Positions 1 to 5,494 of a stretch of DNA of 6,516 bases are shown in pieces. Under the pieces are notes generated by a model. The model made no database searches and had not been told where the DNA came from. It saw only the letters and a list, made by a program, of their open reading frames with translations. The DNA comes from Pseudomonadota bacterium. GTDB lineage: Bacteria > Desulfobacterota > BSN033 > G020346125. The position numbers and the translations under genes are program-made. How positions within the stretch are numbered: the stretch's first letter is position 1; each line of letters opens with the position of its first letter. The DNA is taken from NCBI GenBank assembly GCA_030673585.1, contig DAOVIU010000065.1:1-6516 (forward strand), read 5' to 3'.

Positions 1-104
1 CCGTCCGTATAATAGAGGTAAATACCTTGTCCATGGCTGACGGTGGGATAGAATTTCCCCAGGTTCCGGTAAAAGACGTGGTCTTGGTTGGGCCCTCTTT
101 CCAT
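1..104 (-). CDS. Class III aminotransferase, N-terminal fragment (runs off left edge)
   Basis: Reading the minus strand from the ATG at 104 gives 34 open codons to the window edge: MERGPNQDHVFYRNL, then GKFYPTVSHGQGIYLYYTDG. The pattern 'RNLGKxYPxxxxGxGxYLYxxDG' is the usual N-terminal beta-strand region of class III (fold type I) PLP-dependent aminotransferases such as the aspartate/ornithine/omega-amino-acid group. Only this N-terminus is present, so the catalytic lysine and PLP site lie outside the window and the substrate cannot be named. The start is supported by AGGAGG at 114-119 (minus), 9 nt upstream of the ATG, and by a promoter further upstream. The gene is divergent from the structured RNA and phosphatase on the plus strand. 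Family assignment is fairly secure; substrate is unknown. Confidence 0.75.
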   Translation of the reverse strand, partial: MERGPNQDHVFYRNLGKFYPTVSHGQGIYLYYTD

Positions 105-136
105 TGCCTTCTTCCTCCTGCCTTTTCCACATCTTT

Positions 137-165
137 TCATTATCAAAACCTTGGGTTGTTGTCAA
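137..165 (-). promoter_or_regulatory. Sigma70-type promoter for the aminotransferase
   Basis: On the minus strand a perfect -35 TTGACA lies at 160-165. The -10 is either TAATGA (137-142, 17-bp spacer) or GATAAT (139-144, 15-bp spacer). It sits about 35 nt upstream of the aminotransferase start codon. It overlaps a plus-strand promoter candidate at 151-179, so the two could interfere or be co-regulated. Identified by eye only. Confidence 0.5.
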
Positions 166-179
166 TACATGTTTATATA
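151..179 (+). promoter_or_regulatory. Possible promoter for the structured RNA
   Basis: TTGGGT (151-156), a 17-bp spacer and TATATA (174-179) would start transcription near 186. That is where the first stem of the candidate RNA begins (CGTTG at 187-191 pairing with CAACG at 222-226). The agreement between predicted start and first stem is the main support; the -35 match itself is only moderate. Confidence 0.35.
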
Positions 180-185
180 TTTCCG

Positions 186-413
186 GCGTTGTTTAGGCGA
201 AGCAATGTGTTACATTGGCTGCAACGGAAAAGTATCTCCTCGGGTTAGGGTGAACATTGTGGGGGCGAGGGTGCGTAAACCCAGTTATAAGGATTGGGGC
301 AGCGCGGGCCCCGCGTTTTTATCTCCTGACGGCTCGTATGGGCTCTGCGAGCTGATTGACTGTTGCTGGGTGATCTTCTTCTTGCGTCAAGAAGCCCACC
401 ATGTTCCATCTAG
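186..413 (+). ncRNA. Candidate structured RNA with 6S-RNA-like rod
   Basis: This is the main content of the 389-nt gap between the aminotransferase and the phosphatase. Seen directly: a 5' stem-loop (CGTTG 187-191 with CAACG 222-226, enclosing AGCAATGT 201-208 with ACATTGGCT 212-220). Next comes a long-range closing helix, GAACATTGTGGG (252-263) with CCCACCATGTTC (395-406), 11 of 12 pairs, extendable outward at 245-249/409-413 after a 2x2 loop. Inside it are ACCCAG (279-284) with CTGGGT (366-371), CAG/CTG (300-302/352-354) and CGCGGGCCC (303-311) with GGGCTCTGCG (340-349, one bulge). A 7-bp triloop hairpin (378-394) lies on the 3' side. A rod of about 170 nt with an unpaired middle (about 285-299 opposite 355-365) and a 3'-side hairpin is the architecture of 6S RNA, the sigma70-holoenzyme decoy. 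The 5' extra hairpin is not typical. An alternative reading is a 5' leader element of the phosphatase. The structure is fairly convincing; the 6S name is inference. Confidence 0.45.
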
Positions 414-493
414 AAGTTGTTCTTTGGCATTATATATTCTTTTGGTTTGCTTTCCCCCTATATTATGGTAAGATGCAAGCCGGGGTGGGGGGA

Positions 494-1168
494 ATGGGGC
501 TTTTCCCGCAGTATAAGCTGGTGGTTTTCGATCTCGATGGAACCCTGACTTCGGAGAGATCCATTTGGGAATACATCCATATACAGTTGGGGAAGTGGTA
601 TGGTTATGCCGAGGAGTACCAAAGGCAATTTCTCCAGGGGGAGATCTCCTACAGGCGGTTCTGCGAACTGGATGCGCACGTGTGGAAGGGGATGAGGGTC
701 GATCAATTACGAGATATCGTCCGAGGCGTCTCCTTCAATCCGGGGGCGGATGAGCTGACTTCCCTGCTGAAGCAATTGGGGCTGAGACTGACCCTTGTCT
801 CCTCGGGCCTAAGCCTGCTGTCCGAATGGGTCCAGGAGAAATACGGGTTCGATTATGGGGTGTCCAATCAACTCCTCCACGAGGATGGTATCCTGACCGG
901 GGAGGTAGAGATCAAGGTCCATTACGATCAAAAGGCCGAATGGGTCCGCACGATAATGGACACCTTCCAGGTCCGAAGAGATGAGATCCTCGCCATAGGG
1001 GATAGCACGGGGGATGTGGAGATGTTTGAGATGGCGGGATTTTCCATTTCCTTCAATTCCTCCTCTCCGGGACTTGACCGGATTGCCGATCTGGTGATAA
1101 TAGGTAATGACCTCTCCGAGGTTATTACCACGCTGCCCGCAATGATACCCCATAAGATCGGGGATTGA
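494..1168 (+). CDS. HAD-family phosphatase, phosphoserine phosphatase (SerB)-like
   Basis: The product is 224 residues from the ATG at 494, a normal size for SerB-type HAD-IB phosphatases. Motif I is FDLDGTLTSE with the nucleophile Asp13 and acid/base Asp15. A helical cap insertion spans about residues 20-85. Motif II is LVSSG (Ser103/Ser104), motif III is probably Lys147, and motif IV is GDSTGDVEMFEMAG with the Mg-binding Asp170 and Asp174. All catalytic elements are intact, so it should be an active cytosolic phosphomonoesterase. Substrate is not certain: phosphoserine is the family default, but motif IV reads GDSTGD rather than the common GDGAND, so another small phosphorylated metabolite is possible. 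Starts at 401 or 473 are also open. The 401 start lies inside the RNA helix and adds a hydrophobic stretch unlike the family. The 494 start leaves six residues before the first beta strand but has only a G-rich upstream (485-492) as ribosome site. Confidence 0.8.
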   Translation: MGLFPQYKLVVFDLDGTLTSERSIWEYIHIQLGKWYGYAEEYQRQFLQGEISYRRFCELDAHVWKGMRVDQLRDIVRGVSFNPGADELTSLLKQLGLRLTLVSSGLSLLSEWVQEKYGFDYGVSNQLLHEDGILTGEVEIKVHYDQKAEWVRTIMDTFQVRRDEILAIGDSTGDVEMFEMAGFSISFNSSSPGLDRIADLVIIGNDLSEVITTLPAMIPHKIGD

Positions 1169-1302
1169 TTGCAACGACGATTTCTTCTTGATATGGAAGG
1201 TATCGCATTTTATGCTAAAGTATTGCTGGTGGTGGGCCTGGGAGACGTTATCGTGGGGGCAACCTTGGAGATGGTGTAACGAGGGCCCGTATTTTGGCAA
1301 CC

Positions 1303-1315
1303 AAAGGAGGTGATC
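1303..1315 (+). promoter_or_regulatory. Very strong Shine-Dalgarno-like sequence without a clear gene
   Basis: AAAGGAGGTGATC matches the complement of the usual bacterial 16S rRNA 3' tail over about 12 nt, far longer than the ribosome sites of the neighbouring genes. It is 77 nt upstream of the khpA ATG, too far to serve it directly. Reading frames just downstream either stop within a few codons (TTG at 1336) or begin inside the motif (GTG at 1310, 40 codons overlapping khpA out of frame). It may be a ribosome standby or capture site, a remnant of a lost gene, or chance in a purine-rich leader. Confidence 0.3.
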
Positions 1316-1391
1316 AGGAGAAGGAGGCGGGAAGATTGCGGAATTAGGCATAGGGTTTTGACAGGTGAGTCAACCGAATATGGGGTGAGCG

Positions 1392-1652
1392 ATGAAAGAG
1401 CTAGTCGAGAAGATGGTACAGTACCTCGTCGATGAACCAGATAAGGTTGAGGTGAAGGAGATCGATGGGGACCAAGCCAACATTTTGGAGATTAGGGTTT
1501 CGAAGCAGGACATAGGCAGGGTATTGGGGAAGCAGGGGACCAATATCAACGCCCTGAGGACCATCGTTTCAGCGGTCGGGGGCAAAAGGAAAAAACGTTA
1601 CTTTGTGGAATTAATCGACGATAAGCCCGACGAAAGGAGGCGGGATTTTTAG
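1392..1652 (+). CDS. khpA: KhpA, small KH-domain RNA-binding protein
   Basis: An 86-residue protein, near the usual 75-85 of the family. It opens with MKELVEKMVQYLVDEPDKV, typical of KhpA, followed by a beta strand (residues about 34-37, LEIR) and the KH signature IGRVLGKQGTNINALRTI, whose GKQG is the GxxG nucleic-acid-binding loop. The basic patch GGKRKKR precedes the last beta strand. KhpA binds many RNAs in the cytoplasm, often as a partner of KhpB/Jag, and in several bacteria affects cell size and small-RNA biology. It is commonly found between rpsP and rimM; neither is adjacent here, with the phosphatase upstream and a convergent acyl-CoA dehydrogenase downstream. The ATG at 1392 follows a weak GGGGTGAG ribosome site. 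No clear promoter was seen; it may be cotranscribed with the phosphatase across a 223-nt gap. Confidence 0.9.
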   Translation: MKELVEKMVQYLVDEPDKVEVKEIDGDQANILEIRVSKQDIGRVLGKQGTNINALRTIVSAVGGKRKKRYFVELIDDKPDERRRDF

Positions 1653-1889
1653 GTATGAGGCCAAGTAAGACATCGAGGATTCCTTAAAAGAACGGCGGGG
1701 ATTAGGGAGCGCAGTTCGGTTCCCCATCACCTTTTTGTGCATGGGATTTCATGGCTCGACCCCCATGTGCGGCCGTGATACCTTTTCCATTTCAATCCCC
1801 CAGCGGGAGAACTCGAAGGGATCTAAGGTAGATTCGAATTTATACGCGAAGGGGATTTCCCCTGGGAATGATAAACTGGCACGGGAGAG

Positions 1890-3038
1890 TTAGGTCCTTC
1901 CCAGGATGGAACGGGCAATGATGAGTTTCTCGATCTCCTTTGTGCCCTCATAGATTTCCACGATCTTTGCATCCCGGTAAAACCGCTCGATGTCATAATC
2001 CCCCATATACCCATATCCGCCATGAAGCTGTAGGGCTTCATCGGCAACCCTCACCGCCATTTCCCCGGAATACCATTTCGCCATGGAGATGAGTTTGGAG
2101 TCCGGTTTTCCTCGATCCAACATCCATGTCGCCTTGTAGTAGAGATTTCTCGCCGCCTCGATTCGGGTGGCCATTTCCGCTATCTTAAATCGGGTGGCTT
2201 GAAAAGAGGCCAACGGTTTTCCAAATTGACGTCTTTCCCTCACGTGTTGGATAGCCTTTTCCATTGCTCCTTGGGCAAGGCCTACGGCTTGGGCACAGGT
2301 AGACGGCCTCGTATGGTCGAGAAAGACCATGGACTGATGGAATCCATTTCCCTCCTTCCCCACCAGGTTTTTCCTTGGAACGTGGACATCGGTGAAGGTC
2401 AGCTCCGCCGTATCGGAAGCCCTGATTCCCAGCTTATTCTTGAGGGGGGTTGCTTCAAAGCCCTCGCGATCCGTTTCCACGGTGATGACGCTGTGGCGTT
2501 GGTGTCGCGATTTGGCCTCTGGGTTCGTCAGGCAGAGGACCTGGATAAAGTGTGCTACGGTGCCATTGGTGGTAAAAGTCTTGGTACCATTGATGATGTA
2601 CTCCCCTTCCACTGGAACAGCCCTGGTTATGACCGAGGCGACGTCGCTGCCGGCATCAGGCTCCGTAATTGCCGCCCCCGTAATTGCCTCCCCCTTTACC
2701 AGTGACGGAAGGAAGGCCTTCTTCTGTTTCTCCATCCCGAAGAGTTGAATCATTTCGGATCCGAAGCTTGCTGCCAGGATGGAGAGGCCTATGCCTGGAT
2801 CCACCATCCAGAATTCCTCATAGATGAGACAGTGTTCAAGGAGACCTAATCCCGGTCCGCCGTACTCTTCCTTGATGAAGACGCCGACGAATCCCAATTG
2901 GCTGGCCTTTTTCCATAGGTGTCGGGGAAATTCCTCCTTTCGGTCGCACTCTTGGGCGATTTGGGGAAATTCGCCTTCCGCGAACTCCCGGGCCGCCCTG
3001 ATTATGTCCTTCTGTTCCTCGGTTAATTCGAAATCCAT
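1890..3038 (-). CDS. Acyl-CoA dehydrogenase
   Basis: The 382 residues match the usual length of short/medium-chain-type acyl-CoA dehydrogenases. The order is standard: a helical N-domain beginning MDFELTEEQKDIIRAAREFA; the flavin-contact segment AAITEPDAGSD (122-132); the beta domain with INGTKTFTTNG (149-159); RERRQFGKPLASFQ (267-280); and the C-terminal helical domain with LHGGYGYMGDYDIERFYRD. The catalytic base is Glu364 in EIYEGTKEIEK, the position used by medium- and short-chain enzymes. It should oxidise an acyl-CoA to the trans-2-enoyl-CoA with FAD and pass electrons to electron-transfer flavoprotein, which is not encoded here. Exact substrate is open; dehydrogenases of aromatic- or alicyclic-acid degraders look similar by memory, which is only a lead. 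A strong AGGAGGAGG ribosome site precedes the ATG. It is the last gene of the minus-strand group, 216 nt after the PAC2 gene, so it may also have its own promoter. Confidence 0.92.
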   Translation of the reverse strand: MDFELTEEQKDIIRAAREFAEGEFPQIAQECDRKEEFPRHLWKKASQLGFVGVFIKEEYGGPGLGLLEHCLIYEEFWMVDPGIGLSILAASFGSEMIQLFGMEKQKKAFLPSLVKGEAITGAAITEPDAGSDVASVITRAVPVEGEYIINGTKTFTTNGTVAHFIQVLCLTNPEAKSRHQRHSVITVETDREGFEATPLKNKLGIRASDTAELTFTDVHVPRKNLVGKEGNGFHQSMVFLDHTRPSTCAQAVGLAQGAMEKAIQHVRERRQFGKPLASFQATRFKIAEMATRIEAARNLYYKATWMLDRGKPDSKLISMAKWYSGEMAVRVADEALQLHGGYGYMGDYDIERFYRDAKIVEIYEGTKEIEKLIIARSILGRT

Positions 3039-3128
3039 AGCCTCCTCCTGAATACTGAATTCGGCCTATCCCAGAGTGGCCATGCGAGGATCAGCCCCGC
3101 GATCCCCGTAATCCGATTGCACATATGC

Positions 3129-3153
3129 GAAAAGGTCAACCATGGCCCTTTTC
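3129..3153. repeat. 7-bp perfect inverted repeat in the PAC2-dehydrogenase gap
   Basis: GAAAAGG (3129-3135) and CCTTTTC (3147-3153) are perfect inverted copies around an 11-nt centre that contains CCATGG. It lies about 90-115 nt upstream of the acyl-CoA dehydrogenase start, where an operator or RNA hairpin could act. There is no T-tract on either strand, so it is not a convincing terminator. A second imperfect hairpin, CGAGGATC/GATCCCCG (3085-3108), lies nearer the start codon. Confidence 0.3.
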
Positions 3154-3254
3154 CAAAGAAAGGTCTATTCAATCAAAGGGAGTATTCCGTAGGGTGAAAA
3201 AAACCGTTCTGAATGTGCTAACCTGAGGGAGGTGGGGAGACGTTTGCGCGAACC

Positions 3255-4130
3255 TTAGTCCTCCTTTTTATCCCCTTTATCGATAGTCTTGAGGAAGGCC
3301 TCAATGGTTACGACGTTATTCCCGGACTTCGATTTTTCCGGATGTCTGGATCGATACATGGATTCCACCTGTTTCACATAGCTCTTCAAATCCGGTTTCT
3401 CCTCCACGGCCTTTTGTAACTCTTCATCGAGGAGCTTGGCCTCTGCCCGCAATCCCCTGAGGTCCACTTCAAAGGGAACGAGCTTTGAAAGTAACTCGAG
3501 TATCCGCACGGAATCCCATGGAGAGCTCGTTTTGATGTAAGGGGGAACACGGCCCCAGAGCATGAATGAACCGATCCCATCGGTTTTGGCACGTTCTTGG
3601 AGGAGGGAGACGAAGCTTCCGGGGCCTGCATAATCGATCATTTCGACATCATGCGCCAGAAGTTCCTCTAAGAGATCGTGGCTACCGGCTACCACGGATA
3701 TCTTTCGAGGAATTGTATGGACAACCTGATCATAGAAACCCCCAACGGTGATCAATCGTTCGACACCAAAGCGGCCCGCAAGCTCGACGAGTAGATCGGT
3801 AAAGGCTTTCCACCGGAGATGGGGCTCATGTCCGATGAAAAGGATGAGATCGGGCGATGACTTCCTATTTTTCCAGTAAAAGAACTCATTCTTGGGATAA
3901 TCAACCTGGCGAATCAGGCCGTCCTCAACCACCACCCTGGGCCTGAAGTCCTTGAATTGGTGAAATCCATCCGAAAGGATCTCCGCGAATTTCCGTGCCC
4001 TGAGGGTTTGCTTGAGGTAGGTCACTGATCCACTCGAGACCTTTCCCGCGTCAATCCATCCTTCATAGCCCCCGATCAGCCAGGGCCGAGAGAGCTGAGG
4101 AGTTTCATGGATGATAAGCTCGGTTTCCAT
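3255..4130 (-). CDS. PAC2-family protein (proteasome-assembly-chaperone-like)
   Basis: A soluble protein of 291 residues with no signal peptide or membrane segment. It carries the PAC2 (DUF75) pattern throughout: RPWLIGGYEGWIDAGK near residues 15-30, FIGHEPHLRW (98-107), LITVGGFYDQVVHT (126-139), IDYAGPGSFVSLL (165-177) and LWGRVPPYI (191-199). A charged, likely coiled-coil tail (about 222-262, with DEELQKAVEE) follows, as in bacterial family members. Eukaryotic PAC2 and archaeal relatives assist proteasome assembly, and the fold resembles nucleoside phosphorylases without known catalysis. Bacterial members are mostly uncharacterised. No proteasome, Pup-ligase or chaperone gene is visible. 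It lies 35 nt after the enoyl-CoA hydratase on the same strand, so cotranscription is likely. The start has GGAGG at 4137-4141, 6 nt upstream. The family call is firm; the function is not known. Confidence 0.85.
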   Translation of the reverse strand: METELIIHETPQLSRPWLIGGYEGWIDAGKVSSGSVTYLKQTLRARKFAEILSDGFHQFKDFRPRVVVEDGLIRQVDYPKNEFFYWKNRKSSPDLILFIGHEPHLRWKAFTDLLVELAGRFGVERLITVGGFYDQVVHTIPRKISVVAGSHDLLEELLAHDVEMIDYAGPGSFVSLLQERAKTDGIGSFMLWGRVPPYIKTSSPWDSVRILELLSKLVPFEVDLRGLRAEAKLLDEELQKAVEEKPDLKSYVKQVESMYRSRHPEKSKSGNNVVTIEAFLKTIDKGDKKED

Positions 4131-4165
4131 TCATTTCCTCCAACGGGGAAATGCTGCTCGCGCGG

Positions 4166-4969
4166 CTATTTTCCCTTAAAGGTGGGTTTTCTCTTTTCCA
4201 GGAACGCCATGGCCCCTTCATTCTTATCTTCCGTGTCGAACAGTTCGCTGAAATACCGGGTTTCTACTTTCAAGCCCTCTCGCAAGGGTAGAACCACCCC
4301 CTCATTGATGGCTCTTTTCGCGGCCTTGACGGCTAGTGGCCCCTTCTCGAGGATTTTTGTCGCCAGTTGTTTCGCCTCACCCAACAGGTCCTCCTTTTTT
4401 ACCACTCTATCAACCAGACCTATTCTCATTGCCTCCGTTGCATCGATCATTTCACCTGTGTATATGAGTTCCTTGGCCTTCCCGGTAGCGATCAACCGAG
4501 CCATCCTCTGAGTTCCCCCGTAACCGGGGATAATGGCCAGGCCGATTTCCGGCTGGCCGAACTTGGCATCTTCCGAGGCAACTCTGATATCGCAGGCCAT
4601 TGCCAACTCACATCCCCCTCCAAGGGCGAATCCCTGTATGGCAGCAATAACGGGGCCCTTAAAGTCCTCAATCCGGTTGAATACCTCCTGCCCCGTGGCG
4701 GAGAACTTTTCCGCCACGCCCTTATCCATGGCCGGGAACTGTTTGATATCAGCACCCGCAACGAAGGCCCTCTCTCCTCCCCCCCGTAAAATGATGATGA
4801 GGACATCTTCGTTTTCCTCCAGTTCCTCGAAGACGGCCTTCAGTTCCTCCATAAGGGCATGATTGAGGGCGTTAAGGGGGGGATTGTCGATGGTAACCCA
4901 CACCAATTTTCCCTCAACGGTATAGTTGACAAATCGTCGATTGCCATCCGTTTTCACCTCTTCCCCCAT
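4166..4969 (-). CDS. Enoyl-CoA hydratase (crotonase family)
   Basis: A 267-residue crotonase-fold enzyme of normal length. The CoA/oxyanion segment is FVAGADIKQF (69-78), the second oxyanion-hole strand is GFALGGGCELAMACD (113-127), and the segment after it is KFGQPEIGLAIIPGYGGTQR (136-155). Both acid/base glutamates of true hydratases are present: Glu121 in GCELA and Glu141 in GQPEIG. It therefore should add water across 2-enoyl-CoA, with short-chain substrates such as crotonyl-CoA likely. The C-terminus FLEKRKPTFKGK is typical of the family. The reading frame is open further up to a TTG at 4990, but the ATG at 4969 is preferred because AGGAG (4978-4982) and AGGGAG (4972-4977) lie just before it. 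It is the first gene of the minus-strand group and works directly after the acyl-CoA dehydrogenase reaction. Confidence 0.92.
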   Translation of the reverse strand: MGEEVKTDGNRRFVNYTVEGKLVWVTIDNPPLNALNHALMEELKAVFEELEENEDVLIIILRGGGERAFVAGADIKQFPAMDKGVAEKFSATGQEVFNRIEDFKGPVIAAIQGFALGGGCELAMACDIRVASEDAKFGQPEIGLAIIPGYGGTQRMARLIATGKAKELIYTGEMIDATEAMRIGLVDRVVKKEDLLGEAKQLATKILEKGPLAVKAAKRAINEGVVLPLREGLKVETRYFSELFDTEDKNEGAMAFLEKRKPTFKGK

Positions 4970-4971
4970 TT

Positions 4972-4982
4972 CTCCCTCTCCT
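4972..4982 (-). promoter_or_regulatory. Ribosome binding site that fixes the hydratase start
   Basis: AGGAGAGGGAG on the minus strand, with AGGAG placed 8 nt before the ATG at 4969. It lies inside the longer open frame that begins with TTG at 4990, which argues against that upstream start. Confidence 0.7.
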
Positions 4983-5013
4983 GGTCTCAACGGAATTCAA
5001 CAGCCTATCCCTC

Positions 5014-5043
5014 AAGATATTTGCTTATTCCGCACACTGTCAA
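5014..5043 (-). promoter_or_regulatory. Sigma70-type promoter of the hydratase/PAC2 group
   Basis: On the minus strand a perfect TTGACA (5038-5043), an 18-bp spacer and TATCTT (5014-5019, 4 of 6) predict a start near 5007 and a leader of about 37 nt before the hydratase ATG. The 10-bp palindrome GATATATATC lies 2 nt upstream of the -35 and could be an operator, and AT-rich DNA at 5083-5094 could act as an UP-like element. Regulator unknown. Confidence 0.55.
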
Positions 5044-5110
5044 GAGATATATATCCAAAATCGGTGAAAAAAGTAGCTATCAGAAAAATTTTTCGACCAT
5101 CTCAAAGTAG

Positions 5111-5148
5111 ACTGCATAACCACATGACTGCAGCACTACAACACTGCA
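5111..5148. repeat. Triple ACTGCA direct repeat, 16-bp period
   Basis: ACTGCA occurs at 5111, 5127 and 5143, exactly 16 bp apart each time. The 10 bp between copies are not conserved. A related word, GATTGCATAAC (5424-5434), matches GACTGCATAAC at 5110-5120 in 10 of 11 positions. The spacing suggests binding sites for a DNA-binding protein, but six-base words can recur by chance. Confidence 0.4.
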
Positions 5149-5448
5149 TCATTTAATTCGGCTGGGGCCGGAGGCTATTGAACCGGAATATCTTCCCCCT
5201 TTACGCCCCTCGGCCATTCGATCTCCAAAATTCCTCCCCCGGTAGCAAGTATTCCTCATGGTTCTCCTCGGGCCTTACCGTTCGCTCGTTATAGTTTACT
5301 CATTCCCCATGAAAAGACAATCCCCTCCTCCCCGTGATTCGATGATTCCCTAAGAATCCCTTTCTCAGGGAAAAGCGGAAGAATCCCTTGAATTTTGGCT
5401 GCCGTTGTAAGTAGATTATGGAAGATTGCATAACAAAGCGATGGGGTG

Positions 5449-5494
5449 TCTTCCCTAGGGGGTGGAAGAGCATTGGTTGTGATGATTCTCTTCC
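5449..5494 (+). promoter_or_regulatory. Mutually exclusive hairpins ahead of the flavoprotein gene
   Basis: GGAAGAG at 5464-5470 can pair either upstream with TCTTCC (5449-5454, 6 bp, 9-nt loop) or downstream with CTCTTCC (5488-5494, 7 bp, 17-nt loop, plus two G-U pairs). Such switching geometry is found in leader RNAs that control the next gene, whose ATG is 48 nt further on. No terminator T-tract or ligand-binding motif was recognised, so function is speculative. Confidence 0.3.

Noticed and set aside
401..493. N-terminal extension of the phosphatase from the ATG at 401, with a hydrophobic aromatic stretch.
   Set aside because: The ATG lies inside the closing helix of the RNA candidate, lacks a ribosome site, and HAD phosphatases of this type begin just before the FDLDGT strand.
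809..1351. 180-codon minus-strand open frame opposite the phosphatase.
   Set aside because: Shadow of the coding strand; its translation is rich in His/Pro/Ser with no family motif, whereas the plus-strand frame has intact HAD motifs.
1358..1381. TTGACA just upstream of khpA as a promoter.
   Set aside because: No -10 at 16-18 bp; the nearest AT-rich hexamer is only 12 bp away and the khpA ATG would follow almost at once.
1626..1650. CCCG/CGGG hairpin followed by five T at the end of khpA as a terminator.
   Set aside because: Only a 4-bp stem with an 11-nt loop, inside the coding sequence.
1737..1770. GTGCATGGG/CCCATGTGC stem between the convergent khpA and dehydrogenase genes as a terminator.
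   Set aside because: The stem is real (9 pairs, two of them G-U) but has a 16-nt loop and no T-tract on the exit side of either strand.
1850..1863. AGGGGATTTCCCCT palindrome downstream of the dehydrogenase as a terminator.
   Set aside because: No T-tract follows on the minus strand; it may form a small hairpin only.
4970..4990. TTG at 4990 as the hydratase start.
   Set aside because: A strong ribosome site lies within this stretch immediately before the ATG at 4969.
5166..5215. tRNA-like element on the minus strand (GGCCGAGG...GGTTCAAT...CCTCCGGCC).
   Set aside because: Only about 50 nt between the acceptor-like arms, with no D or anticodon arm.
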